A DNA stretch of 64,000 nt from Rhabdophis nuchalis (GCA_039707465.1 CM077645.1:60855850-60919849), one strand, 5' to 3'; shown: positions 26,150 through 37,668, counted from the stretch's first letter. Numbers and translations are program-made. Notes: generated by a model from the sequence alone, not told the origin.

Positions 26150-26440
26150 TTGCCCTACTCTGGCACATCCTTTGATATTCATTCTATTCAGCAGCAGGGC
26201 CAGGACTTCTCAGAATTAAGTGATGGGTCATTATACTTTAAACACCACGGAGAAGCCTAGATTGGCAATTAAACAGCACTTGCTGACACTCGCTTGTGCC
26301 ACTCCGTGACCCCCTTTAGATTGAGATGTTGAAGCTCGGGGCCCTCAGCCTGCTAAATTGGTCGTAGGCACTTCTCCTGACGAGGGCTGGCTCTGAAATC
26401 TGCCGGCTTCAAAGGGAGCAAGATCATGTATAAAGCATAA
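26150..26440. promoter_or_regulatory. Candidate conserved non-coding element, intron 8
   Basis: A repeat-free island clearly richer in G and C than the flanks, for example around AGCTCGGGGCCCTCAGCC and ACGAGGGCTGGCTC. It contains CCTTTGAT at 26169-26176 and TTCAAAGGG at 26408-26416, both TCF/LEF-like. The enhancer role is inferred only from composition and motifs. Confidence 0.3.
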
Positions 26441-27149
26441 TGTGGGTGCACCATGGTTCAAGAAAAAAAATAAAAATAAAATGAGGCAGGAATAGATGAA
26501 ATGTTACAAGTGCAAGGGGAAAATGAGAGGATAATGACAAACCCAATGCAACTCAAAGCAGAATAGTTGCATGGAAAAATGCATCCCACTGCTTGTGCAT
26601 AAAATCAAGGCAGGCAGATGACATCCAGTTAACAGAAACATGTCAACAGTGAAATAAAGTGAGAGTGAATAAGAGAGATAAGCCCCTGAGACAGCCGGGA
26701 ACAAAAAATTAGTTGTCCTTAACAAGTTACAGCTCATCATTATATTCTGGCTTGGAGCCATAAAAGCAGACAGGGTATATAATGAGCTACTTAGAATTTT
26801 TACAGTGTTTATTGCAATTCGGATAGATGCTGGCCTACCAGAAGAGAGTCAAAGACATAGGATCTCACTCTGTCTTATGTCCTTATATAATGTATAGAGT
26901 ACTAGTCCTTATATACGGAGGAATTCAAAGAGATATAAAGCAAAAATCCATATGTACATAGTCGCAGGTGTATCAGATATACAGAGAAGATGTTTAAAAA
27001 ATAACTTTTGATACTTTTAATATGGCAATTTAAAAAAAACTGTGGTCCAGTCACAAAAATGTCTTTTGTGTGGACCGGGTCATATTTTTGAAAAATGTGA
27101 CTTTAACAATTAATGGGGCTTTTATTATATTTCCATGTTGTAATGAATA

Positions 27150-27862
27150 CAGGTAGTCCTTGACTTACAACAGTTTGTTTAGTGGCTGTTCAAAGTTATA
27201 AAGCATTGAAAAATGTGACTTATGACTGTTTTTCACACTTAACTACTATTGCAATGAGATCATGTGATTCAAATTCAGATTTCTTTTTTTGCAACAGTTT
27301 GCATTTATGACAGTTGCAATGTCCCAGGGTCATGTGATCCTCTTTTACAACCTTCTGCAAGCAAAGTCAATAGGAAAGCCAGAATAACTTAAGCATTTAA
27401 CTAACTTAAAAACTGCAATGATTCACTTAACAAGTATGGCAAAAAAAGTCATAAAATGTGGCAAACTCACTTAACAAATGTTTCATTTAGCAACAAAAAT
27501 GTTGGGCTTGATTGTGATTGAAGGTTGAGGACAGTGATGGGTTGCAGGCAGTACACCCGGTACAGGCTTACCGGAGCACCAGATACCATTCCGGAGGGCC
27601 CACCCACCTACCTGAGCTCCTTACCAGTGTTTTAAAGATTTCGGCACTTCTGTGCATGCGCATGGTGCACTTAGCGCCTGCATGACGCTCCGCCGAGCAG
27701 CTGGAGCATCGTGGAGGCTTGCGAAAGTGTCATTTGCAGCTACAACGCATGCCCGCATACGTGCATGTGCGCCACGCACCTCCATGTGGGCGACGTCAAG
27801 CCCGCTCCAACCGTACTGGTTGTAATGGGATCCGGAACCCACCAGTGGTTGAGGACTACCTG
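27150..27862 (+). mobile_element. Mariner-like non-autonomous element, split by a nested hAT MITE
   Basis: Terminal inverted repeats are CAGGTAGTCCT at the left and AGGACTACCTG at the right, flanked by TA on both sides (27148-27149 and 27863-27864), as expected of Tc1/mariner target sites. Internally it carries the repeated phrases CTTACAACAGTT, TCATGTGAT and CACTTAAC found in the other copies of the family. It encodes no transposase. The element is interrupted at 27532-27847 by a younger hAT MITE; without that insert it is about 390 bp. Confidence 0.8.
27532..27847. mobile_element. hAT-type MITE nested in a mariner-like element
   Basis: A GC-rich 316-bp insert in an AT-rich neighbourhood. 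Its ends, CAGTGATGGGTT and AACCCACCAGTG, are inverted repeats with two mismatches. It is flanked by a perfect 8-bp duplication, GTTGAGGA (27524-27531 and 27848-27855). It resembles the element at 61776-62155 at its ends. It contains several CpG and TGCATGCGC-like words. It is non-coding; the minus-strand open frame across it is spurious. Confidence 0.83.
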
Positions 27863-29064
27863 TAACTCTTTGGGTTAATATTTGATACTTTTGACACCGT
27901 GCCCTCTCATTTCAATGAAAAGAAGAAAGTAAAGTATAGTTTCCCTTCCTGACATTGGGATGCATATACATACATCTTTCAAAATCAACTCTCTTTTTTT
28001 CATCCAAAGTAAAACTATCATTGGGGAATAACATTAAAATCAGAAACTGAGTCTGAAGCTTTTAAAATTCAAACAGATTTTAGTTTTGAAGTTGGGAATC
28101 ATCATTGTTTTTCATAACTTTGGAAACCCTTCCCCCTTCACTTCTTTGCTTTATCAATGGTCTTTATTGTTTTTCCCATCATTTAAGCATTTTACTAAAT
28201 TTAGACTTTTTCAAAGCTTTAAATATATTGTTTTTCCAAGGTTAAGTTTTACAAGGTTTAGCTTCATCTCATCATGACTTTACCTCAGATGTTCCCGGAG
28301 TGAATTAGGAAAGAAGTTATAGGTAGAGAATTGTGTGGATTTTTCCTTTTCATTCACATTAGAAAAAAATCTTGTCCTAATGACACTAAGATAAAGAATT
28401 CAATGTATTATTACAGTCAGAGTTTCAAGTACACAGTTTAATACAGGGTCATTTTTGTGTGCTGAAAGCTCAGTTCCAAAATTCCCAAAGGCCACATTCC
28501 CGGGGAACAATTCTGAAAGATTCCAGGTTGGAGAAAGGCGTATTTCTACATAGATGATAATAATAATACACAATTTCTCTTTACACAGCAAAATGTAATT
28601 GCAACATCATCTGTTTTTAGCACTAGTATAGCTAGTTCTTCCCACTCTTATCAAAAATCAGACAGAAATGAATTAAATAGCTACTTTTTTTTGTTATTAC
28701 CTTGTTTTAGGATATGTCTGATATCTCTTCATCACCTTTTATTTTTCTTCCTTGTTCAACAAGTTTGCCATAATTTGACTTTCCAAACTTGCTTTTAAAG
28801 TTAACACATCTGTCTTATTGCTTATCCTTTTGTCTACCAGCTTTTTAAAAGTTAACTATTTAAGATAATACAACCTTCATAAAAATAGGTTAGGTTTAGT
28901 ACCATGTTTTTTCCTTGTGCGTCCCTTAGGTTTTGACATTCAACTCAAGAGAATCTACTGCTTATCCATATTGTTGAAGGAACACAATTGAAAAAAACAA
29001 GCAAATATTTTTATAAGGTATCAATAAAGCTACACCCAATTTGCCATAGTCAACCATGATCCAA

Positions 29065-29172
29065 AAGAAATTGGATAACCATTTGTCTGAAATGGTATAG
29101 GATTTCCTGCCTAAGCAGGGACTTGGATTAGAAGACCTCCAAGGTGCCTTCCAACTCTGTTATTCTGTTAGT
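29065..29172 (+). mobile_element. CR1 LINE 3' end
   Basis: Shares the CR1 end seen at 42.3 and 58.9 kb: ATTTGTCTGAAATGGTATAG, CTGCCTAAGCAGGGACTTGG, GACCTCCAAGGTGCCTTCCA and a TATTCTGTTA tail. Coding part of only a few codons; 5' truncated. Confidence 0.85.
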
Positions 29173-29399
29173 CTTTAATCTGGAATTGAAAGCTTTTCAT
29201 TCTGTGTTTTCTGTCCTCTTTCAATCTCTTCTTCCTATCCCATTTGTTTTTATATATATGTCAAAGAATGTGAATCTTTTCTGAAGTAATGACTTGTTAG
29301 GTGATGAGGTATATGAAGCACTGAAATAAGGTCTTAGATTTTTTCATCATTTTCCACAAGAGTTTTACCCATGGAAAATGGATTTTCCATTTTCAAGGT

Positions 29400-30880
29400 G
29401 GAGATAGTTTTTGCTCTATTCAGTAATACAATGAGTTTTGTTTCCATGAATTGTTATGGTGGGTTGCACATTCAGCCAGATATTTTGGGCTGGATTTGGT
29501 AATTTTATCTCCCTTTTTAGCCTTTCCAAAGGGCCTGGGATAGGAAGATTTTCTTGTTTTATGGTGTTAAAAATATTGTTACATGATGTAACCTGTTCCA
29601 AGTAAAGCTGTCTTTTACAACTTTTTCTTTTTACATTGTCAATGTCAATGATGTTCAAGTGATGCTCCAAATATTGACGAGTATATGCACAGATCCAAGC
29701 AGTGTAGCCTTTTATAATTTACAGATGGAAATGTTGTCAATGTGCCATCCCACATTTTTTGGTATGGCACCTAGTGTGGTAATAACCAATGGCACACCAT
29801 GGCTACTTAATGCCATAATCTTTAAATTTCAATTTTCAGATCTTGATATCTGCTGCAATTCTTTGTCTTCTATTTTAATATTCGTTGGCATTACCACCTC
29901 AGTTATCCATATTTTCTTCTTTCCAACCATAATAAAATTTAGTGTGTTATGAGCCAAGACTTTATCAGTTTCTACTTGGAATCCTACAATATATTAACCT
30001 GTTTATTTTCTACTACATTTAAAACTATATTTCCCATCATTTTTATTAGTGACATGTGATTTTTACCGATATTCCAGTGAATTATTTAAGTAATTGTGTT
30101 ATGTCACTGTTTATAGTCAGTATGTGGAATCTTCTTCAATAAGTTGAGTTGAGATGATCTACTGTTTCTTCTGATTATTATTTTTTTGCACAATTTGCAC
30201 TTTGAATCATTTGACAGTATTTCAATTCTGGCCTTGATTGCATAAGTTTGAATAGCTTGCTCGTGAGCAGACAAAACAAAGACTTTGGTTTCTTTTCTTC
30301 TTCTTTTCTGTTTGTAAGCCTGGTTTAATCTTTATCATCTTCTTTCTCCATCTTTTATAGAAATTGATCATGCAATTGATCATGCTTTTTTTTGCCAGCA
30401 TTTTGTTCTAGTTTTTATTATATCTCTTTGATATTCATGTTTTATTTTCTGCACATTTGCTAAGTATTTACAGTTCAGTACATTTTTAATTTGCATCAAT
30501 GTTTCTTCTTGGCCAATCTCCCTGAGATTTAAATTCCATTACTATACAGGATTTTATCCACTTTATTATTACATGAACACATGTCTATAGTCTCAACTCC
30601 CTTTGCAAAATCTGTACAAAAAATTCTTACCATATTTGTCAAGGACAGAATTTCTATTTCTGATTTTTTTTAGAAGGCTTCAGATCATCCTGATAAAGCA
30701 AATGTCAGATTTTATTATCAGTTTTGGCTGCTTGGTAGCCAAGAATTGTTTTCTTTAATATTAATAAAAATGAGATCATAGCAGTGACAAGTAATAAAAT
30801 GATAATTAATGTCAGGAAAGATATTTATCCTAATGTTGGCAAGGCATAATTTATTATTATGTTTGTCAAATTGTCAGTCA
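29400..30880 (-). mobile_element. R4/Rex6-like LINE, C-terminal half, decayed
   Basis: The reverse strand translates, in shifting frames, to features of R4-clade ORF C termini. A zinc-knuckle-like region reads IKARIEILSNDSKCKLC, then HWNIGK, then ITEVVMPTNIKIEDKELQQI, then GVPLVITTLGAIPKN, the latter two in the restriction-like endonuclease part. Stops and frameshifts are frequent. The copy at 31500-33860 is homologous and lies in the opposite orientation. Confidence 0.7.
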
Positions 30881-30889
30881 GATGTTCAG

Positions 30890-31340
30890 ACTGGATTTTG
30901 CATTTTGATCCATCTATTGAGTCCTTCCTCAGGAGGGAGACGATGTTGTTTGTTGGTATTAGAAGTAACATTGCAGGATGTAAGCTGTTCCAAAAATTAT
31001 TATTATGGTTGGTGGCATAGTCAATTAGATGTTTAGATTTGACATTTTTATCCACCTAAAGTCCTTTCCAAGAACCTGGGATAGGCAGATGTAATGGTAT
31101 TAAAGATATTTTTAAGAAATATGAGCTGTTGAAAGTAAATTTGTAATTAACTTACGTTGATTTTGGTGTTCAAGTGGTGCTCCAAATGTTATCTGTTCAC
31201 AACAATGTGATATCACAACTTCCAGTTATTTCGTTGGTTTGGTTTTCATGCACATAAAGCTTCCCAAGAAACTGGGATGCTGTATTAGCATAATATGTCT
31301 ACAGTTCCAAGCAATATTGCCTTTTGCAATTGATAGATGA
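30890..31340 (-). mobile_element. R4/Rex6-like LINE 3' segment, second minus-strand copy
   Basis: Repeats the order seen at 29.5-29.7 kb: an ACCTGGGATAGGCAGAT phrase, a GATGTAAGCTGTTCCA phrase, then GTTCAAGTGGTGCTCCAAAT. It is therefore a separate, equally oriented copy of the same 3' region. Borders are approximate. Confidence 0.55.
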
Positions 31341-31499
31341 AAATTTGCAAATTTTCTAAGTGGAAAAAATTATAAATACCTGGACTTGGAGATCAAAGTT
31401 GAAATGAAAAACTTGTAATAACAATAGAGGTAGAGGTGAAAAGAGCAAGCAAAATCAAGAATTGTTCAGCACTCATTGAATGTGAAATGCATATTTTTT

Positions 31500-33860
31500 G
31501 GCTATAACTCATTCATTGCCTAGCCATTTAACAACATACCAAAAGGAAGTGAAATTGAAGAAATTAACATCTGGTAAAACCTACTTGATAATGAAAGATC
31601 CAGCAAGAAGGGCAGCACCAGGCAACTACAGGCCAATTACCTGCTTGCCAACAAATTCTAAATTGCTAATAGGTAGGCTGATGTAGTCCATTATCCAGTT
31701 GAAAACAAGCTTTTTCCATCTAAGTAGAAAGGAAATTGCTCAAAAGATCAGTGCAAGAGAAGAAAGACCAACTTGAATGTACAGGTAGCGCTCAACTTAC
31801 AATGCTTAACAGTCACAATATTTGTGTAACAAAAAGATTGTAAAATTGAGCATGGTCACCTGACTGTCATGAGTTATAACTATAATTGTGGGCTCTATTA
31901 TGGTCAGAAAGTGAAAACTACCTTAATTTGGATTGATTACAAGAAGGTATTTGACTCTGATATATAATTAGATAATCAGGTACCTAGAAATATCAAGTCA
32001 ATAGAAACTTTGGAAGCTTTGTGCAAAATTTAATTGCAGAATGGAAGACACAGTTTCTAATCAATGTTGTTAGATGGAAGAAGTTAATATCAAGAGATGA
32101 AACTTTTAAGCATGCTCACAATTACTGTTACTATTTATTAATGCACTGATTCATCTATGTACAATACTGAACAAGGCAGGCCATGGCTATAAAATATCAA
32201 AGTATTTTGTCAGGTAGCAGAGGATTTATATATCTATAAATGAGTTTATAGACAATGGACTGAGGTATGGAATGAAGATGTATTTGGTTGTGTTTTAAAG
32301 GACAGTGATAAGTTGCTAGTGTTGAATAGTTGTGATTAAGGAGGAAATTTCTTAACACTGCAATAGAGGTGAGACTGGACAAATATACCACCCTTACTAT
32401 CAACAGGGAAAAATACCAAAAACTGAAATAATCCAAATGCCCTCTGGAAATAACATCAAGAGTATGAATGAAGATGATCACTAAAAATACCTGGGCATCT
32501 TTCAAGTTAACAGCATCAAGCATGCTGAAGTCAAGAAGAAGATAAGTAGTGAATATCTCAGAAGAATGAAGAAGATCTTTAAGTCTAACCCCACTGGTGG
32601 AACACTATCAAGGCAATTAACAGCTGGCCAACACCACTCATTAGATATACATCTGGATTAGTAGATTGAGGTTGAATTGAAATAAAACCCTGAATAGGAA
32701 GACCAGAAAAATAATGATAATGAATCATGTCCTTCATCCATGAAGTGATATTGACAGTTTCTAATTACCAAGGAAATAGGTGTCCTTGAAAAAAAGGTAT
32801 TGGAAGAATATCTGAAGGACAGTGAAAAAAATGCACTGAACCATAAAGACTTACTGAATTCTAAAAAGATCAATGATCTATAAGAAAGACCAAATGAATA
32901 TTATAAAAGATACATGGGAAGATAAAGTATTAGATGTCTGATACATTTAAAAATAATTAGCAGGGAAAGCAGATAACAATGATGGTTGAGAACGGGAAAT
33001 GGATAAGAGCAGGAAAATGGAAGGTTAATCCTGGCTGTACAAAACCAAGGCTTAAGAATAAAAATATATACAAGGTCAGAATTGAGAAGACAGCAAATGC
33101 TGTCTCTGTTAAGAAGCAGGAGAAACACAGAACCACCTAGTTAGTTGCTGCAAGATCACACAGATCAACTACAAAAAATGGCACGACAAAGTAGCAACAA
33201 TGCTATAGTGGAATATATGCGGGAAATACCTATTATTTACTTATTCTTACTTACTTACCACACCTCTTGTGATCCATAGTGATATTTGCCTGCATGCAAG
33301 AACTTACATAGAAAATGAAGAACCTAAAGTACCTTAGGACTGTATAATTCAAGCATTACAAACATCTGCCAGACTAAACAATTGTGGATAAGAAAGACAA
33401 GAAAGTAGACATTGAAATACCCGGAGACAGCAGAATAAGAGAGAAATAACTGAGGGACGGGTGTGGGGGAGAACCAAAATAGAAAGACCTACAAAGGGAA
33501 GTAGGACGACTGTGGCAAAAATAAACAAAGTTAGTATCAACATAGTTAATCAATATTCTGTAGCAATATACTGGCTTTGGTGCAATTCCAAAACACCCAG
33601 AGCATCACTTGAACACCATCAGCATTGACAAATCATCCTCAGTCAATTGTAAAAGGCATTTTTACTTGGAATGGTCTGCATCCTGTGAGAATATCTTTAA
33701 TATTATTAAACAATAATATCTATCTATCTGGGGTCCTTAGGAAGGACTTGATAAATGGACAAAAATGCCCAACCTAAACAACTGAGTGATTGTGCAACCA
33801 AGCATAATAATAATAGTGTCAACTTACTATAGTCCCATGGTTCCTTAAGGATCAATTTTG
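31500..33860 (+). mobile_element. R4/Rex6-like LINE, reverse transcriptase to 3' end, pseudogenised
   Basis: The longest LINE remnant of the window. In order it shows LTSGKTYLIMKDP and APGNYRPITCLPT (reverse transcriptase core), IDYKKVFDSD at 31932-31961 (the catalytic first-aspartate motif, usually DYKKAFDSVPH), KYLGIFQVNSIKHAEVKKK near 32485, WHDKVATML near 33180, an EIPGDSR-like stretch near 33415 and GFGAIPKHPEHHLNTISI near 33560. This order identifies the R4/Dong/Rex6 group, which has a C-terminal restriction-like endonuclease. Stops and frameshifts occur throughout, so it is dead. A mariner-like MITE is inserted at 31782-31923. Confidence 0.78.
31782..31923 (+). mobile_element. Mariner-like MITE nested in the R4-like LINE
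   Basis: Left end CAGGTAGCGCTCAACTTAC and right end AAAACTACCT are bounded by TA on both sides (31780-31781 and 31924-31925). Reverse-transcriptase-like coding resumes immediately after it, so the insertion is younger than the LINE. Confidence 0.65.
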
Positions 33861-34308
33861 GCCACTTCAGGGAACTCTGCCATATAGATAAAAGCACTGT
33901 AATGCTATATACTCTGTGACATAAGAGTATCGGAAATATTTCTTTTTTCTACACAAGTCAGGATGATCCAGGACAAAAGCAGCCTTTATATCACCCAGCA
34001 TCCCAACCACAAATGCAGAATTCTACTCCTATACTTTCAAGTGCCATCCATGTTGCAGTAGTTTTGTATTTTGACTCTGATTTTTTTTTTAAACTATCAA
34101 CAGTTGGAGTTTTATTTTATGATTTAAGGCCATGAAATTTAATGAGCTTTTGGGAAACAATCTTCCTTTGTCAGGTGAAAAGGTGTTGCTTAAGTAAGGT
34201 AGTTATTTTGCTCTATTTTGATTGGTACTAGATTAATTGAACTATTTCTCTGAGATTTAAGTATTTATAAACTGACATATCCAATTAGCTTATTTATTAA
34301 TGTAGTTA

Positions 34309-34366
34309 TTCTCCCCCCCCTCCCTCCCTCCCTCCCTCCCTCTCTCTCGCTCTTTCTCTCTCTCAG
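34309..34366. repeat. (CCCT)n / CT-rich microsatellite
   Basis: A C run followed by five CCCT units and then CT-rich sequence. Confidence 0.9.
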
Positions 34367-35349
34367 AGAAAAGGGGGAAGAAAACAACCACCCTAGCTTT
34401 TTGGATATAGATTTTGTTAGGTTTTTAAGTAAACACTAATCAGTTATGTGCTTGCAGTTATTTATTTTAAATACTAGAAACATGAGATATTAATTTTCAG
34501 TCTTCTGAACTGTTAAACTACAATAGCTATCATCTCCAATAATCTTGATAATGCTGTATGCAACATATAATCCAATATTATGGATTTCACCAATTTGTTG
34601 CTTAATTTTAAAAAATTAAAAATTGTTCTGTATGAATTTTTTTATTTCCCACTTATTCAAAATTGTCCTGCATTAATTCATTATTTAAGTCTGGTTGTAC
34701 TATTCATGTAATATTAGATTGCCAATTATAAATAATATAACTTATCTTTGTAATGCTTATTCAAATGTAGTTACATAGAAATACCCACTAAATTTCCTTG
34801 TAAAACAAATGCACAAAATTTATTTTCCCTATGATGATAAGTACTAATATAGTGTCTAAAATAATATATATATAAATTAAGTATATGAATACATAATATA
34901 ATATAAAAATTTCACATTTTTTAAATATTGCGTTACCATTGTACTGTTAACATTTTATTATGTGTTAATATATATAACAAAACAGCCACCTTTAATCTTC
35001 CATTTGATTTGATATTCTGGCTGGAGCATTAAATTTCTAATGCTTTATTTTTTATAATTTGCTGCAAATTAAGATGTGTGCTTTATATTCAAATGAATGA
35101 GCTGTAATTTCATTGTGTTTTCATGAATTAAAATTGTTACTTATATGTGTTAGATTAAAAAATCAGTGATTTTTACTAAATGAATTCTTCAATTTAATGA
35201 CCAGAGATATATCATTTTGGGTAAAAATAATATTTTGAATAATGGGACCAAGTTTCATATGCTTTAACATATATTCTTGTATTGTGTCTTTTATGATATG
35301 TGTGTACACACCTGTCCCCATTCATTCATTATTCTGACGAATTACACAG

Positions 35350-35364
35350 CTTTATCTCCTCTAG
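35350..35364 (+). CDS. TCF7L2: Optional SFISS extension of exon 9 (upstream tandem acceptor)
   Basis: An alternative acceptor, ACACAG, ends at 35349, 15 nt before the main exon 9 acceptor. Using it adds 15 in-frame nucleotides; joined to the AG left by exon 8 they read S-F-I-S-S before R-F-P-P. This corresponds to the known SxxSS (human SFLSS) variant of TCF7L2, which modulates transcriptional output. The site has lost no essential base here; Ile replaces the human Leu (from memory). Confidence 0.75.
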   Translation, partial: LYLL

Positions 35365-35490
35365 GTTCCCTCCACACATGGTCCCTCCACATCATAGTTT
35401 ACATACAACTGGGATTCCTCATCCAGCAATAGTCACCCCAACAGTCAAACAAGAATCGTCCCAGAATGATGTTGGCTCACTCCATAGCTC
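35365..35490 (+). CDS. TCF7L2: TCF7L2 exon 9 (linker before the HMG box)
   Basis: A 126-nt exon, phase 2 to phase 2, encoding F-P-P-H-M-V-P-P-H-H-S-L-H-T-T-G-I-P-H-P-A-I-V-T-P-T-V-K-Q-E and then a Ser-rich S-S-Q-N-D-V-G-S-L-H-S stretch. The V-K-Q-E motif is a consensus sumoylation site (psi-K-x-E), described as a PIAS/SUMO target in human TCF4. Acceptor CCTCTAG ends at 35364; donor GTAAGT at 35491. Differences from human (Ser for Thr, Asn for Ser) are conservative. Confidence 0.97.
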
Positions 35491-36468
35491 GTAAGTTGTT
35501 GTTATTGTTGCTTACATTTACATTGTTTACATTTAAATTTAGTTTCAAATAGCAGTCTAATTTGTAGCAAGTGATGTTGGAAATCATTTCTGTATACCAT
35601 TGGGGTTGACATTTTAGAACATAGGAAACTAGCTTAGACTGAGTTTGATCATTGGACCAATTTGCTCAGTGATTTACAGTGGTTTTCCAGGGTTTCCAGC
35701 ATGAGTCTTTTAATATCCTATTGGAAACTGACAGGGATCAAAGGATCAACCTTTTCCTGTAAGGTTACGTTCAACCACTGACCATTTGTTTTAAATTTGT
35801 TTACATAAGCATTTAAGCTTTAATTAAGATCTCTGTTGACTCATGAATCAGTGTTTTGTTCATAGTGAATGGATGTCATGTTTATTTAGACAAAGTAGTT
35901 TCGTTGCTTGGGGAGTACCTGTGAAAAGCATATTTATGCTTTCACGTGTGAAATTATACATCAAACATTCATATAGTAATTGAGTCGAGATCATAAACTG
36001 CAGTTGGAACAATCTGGAATCTCATTTGTGTAGTTATGGAGTTTACAGCCTTAAATATTCTTTACAATATTATTCTCGTGTGTTTAATCCCAATCTATCT
36101 TTTGATCCTATAATGATTCATATACATTTGCTATAAAATCAGTGTATTTTTTGGTCAACTTTAGAATAATCAAGTGAACATTTCATATATTTCCACCAAG
36201 CATGACTTGTATATAGCATGTTCTGTTTCCATCCTGTATGGCTGAGGATTTTCTTTTCAGTTACTGATTCCTGAGACTATCCTACAATGCCTTTTAGTTG
36301 TACCACCTTAAAAAAAACTTTCTCTGCTTTGAGCCATTATTGCAGCATATTCACCACCCATTCTGCTGAAATAAATGAAAAGGCAATAATGTAGAGCACC
36401 ATTCTTGTCTATAGTCTTGTGAAATAATAGTACCATGCTATTTTTCAGGATCCCCATTCATTGTATAT

Positions 36469-37547
36469 CATATTTTTCGAAGTATAAGACTCACCTTTTT
36501 TCCTCAAAAAAGAGGATGAAAATCTGGCTGTGTCTTATGCACTGAATACAGTGTATTTTGCCTCCTGAAGCCCCGTCCCTTCACCAAAATGGCTGAGGAT
36601 ATCCTGATGGAGGCTTTGCAGAGAACTCCTGCAAAGGGGGGCTGGGGAGGGCAGAAATGTGCAAAAACGGGCCTTTTATGCCCCCCCAGCCCCCAGCAGC
36701 AGTCTATAAGCCTCCATAAGACTATGCATACACTTTTTTTTTTGCAAAAAGGACCCATTTTTTCAAAAAAGAGAGAGATTGTTTCTGCCCCCCACCCCCA
36801 CCCCCAGGAGCACTCTGCAAGTCCCCCCAATGCTATTCATGCCTTTTTGGGTGGAAAAAATGGGCCCATTTTTGCGAAAATGTGCGGGAAAAAATTTCCT
36901 TTTGGAAAACTGTTTAACTGATTGATGAGAATTACATTGATCAAGTGCTGTGACAGCAGAAACATCTACCTATCTACTGTATACTCTCTCTCTCTTTCTT
37001 TCTATCCTTCTACCTACCTACCTACCTACCCTCTCTCTCTCCCTATCTACCTACTGTATTTCTCTATCACTCTATTTCTCTCTCTCTTTATCCCTTTATC
37101 TACATACCTAACTACTCTCTGTCTCTCCCTACCTACTGTATTTCTCTCTCTATTTCTTTCTCTATCATTCTACCTACCTACCTACCCCCTCTCTCTCTCC
37201 CTACCTATCTTTATCCCTTTATCTACCTACCTAACTACTCTCCCCCCCACCCTATCTACTGTTATTTCCCCCTCTCTCTATTTCTCTCTCTCTATCCCTC
37301 TACCTACCAACCTATCTACTCTCTCTCCCTATCTATCTACTGTATTTCTCTATCTTTCTATCTCTCTCTATTTTTCTTTCTCTATCCCTTTATCTACCTA
37401 CCTACCTACCTACCTACTCTCTCTCTCTCCCTACCTACTATTGTATTTCTCTCTCACTCCCTCTCTATCCCTCTTTCTACCTACCTACTTTTTTTTTTAA
37501 TTTGCCTCTTCAAAACCTTGGTGCATCTTATACTCCAAAAATGATTT
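36469..37547 (+). mobile_element. TIR DNA transposon fragment (AGTATAAG family) with internal microsatellite
   Basis: The left end, ATTTTTCGAAGTATAAGACTC, is mirrored at the right by GCATCTTATACTCCAAAAAT, giving inverted repeats of about 20 bp. Interior sequence is GC-rich relative to the intron, with two internal related blocks around GGACCCATTTTTTC and GGGCCCATTTTTGC. The 110-residue open frames on both strands reflect this composition and are not a transposase. The superfamily is not certain; no clean target duplication was identified. Confidence 0.65.
36959..37493. repeat. CTAC/CTCT pyrimidine low-complexity block
   Basis: About 530 bases made almost only of C, T and periodic A, in blocks of CTAC and CTCT with CTATC variants, repeating at a scale of roughly 110-130 bases. 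The 192-residue Leu/Ser/Tyr-rich open frame starting at 36922 is a by-product of this repeat and not a gene. Confidence 0.93.
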
Positions 37548-37590
37548 ATATATTAAATGAGAAGATAGATAAAAACATAGCTAGCTAGAT

Positions 37591-37668
<78 letters not shown>
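37591..37668. repeat. (GATA)n microsatellite
   Basis: About 19 pure GATA units, a second Bkm-type array, in intron 9. Confidence 0.97.

Larger units (their letters stand above)
25003..35364 (+). other. TCF7L2: Intron 8
   Basis: A 10.4-kb phase-2 intron. 25003-26140 shows no repeat. 26150-26440 is a candidate conserved element. 26450-27140 is plain intron. From 27.15 to 33.86 kb it is a transposon cluster of a mariner-like element with a nested hAT MITE, a CR1 3' end and three R4-like LINE segments. 34370-35340 is AT-rich with nothing recognised. Confidence 0.85.

Noticed and set aside
27621..27842. Ala/Cys-rich minus-strand frame of 73 residues
   Set aside because: It lies entirely inside the GC-rich nested hAT MITE; composition explains it.
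36589..36921. 110-residue Pro/Lys-rich frame and its antisense
   Set aside because: Interior of the AGTATAAG-type transposon with poly-C and poly-T runs; no conserved protein features.
36922..37500. 192-residue open frame rich in Leu, Ser, Tyr and Pro
   Set aside because: It is a direct translation of the CTAC/CTCT repeat. Composition and periodicity follow the DNA repeat, and it sits inside a transposon.
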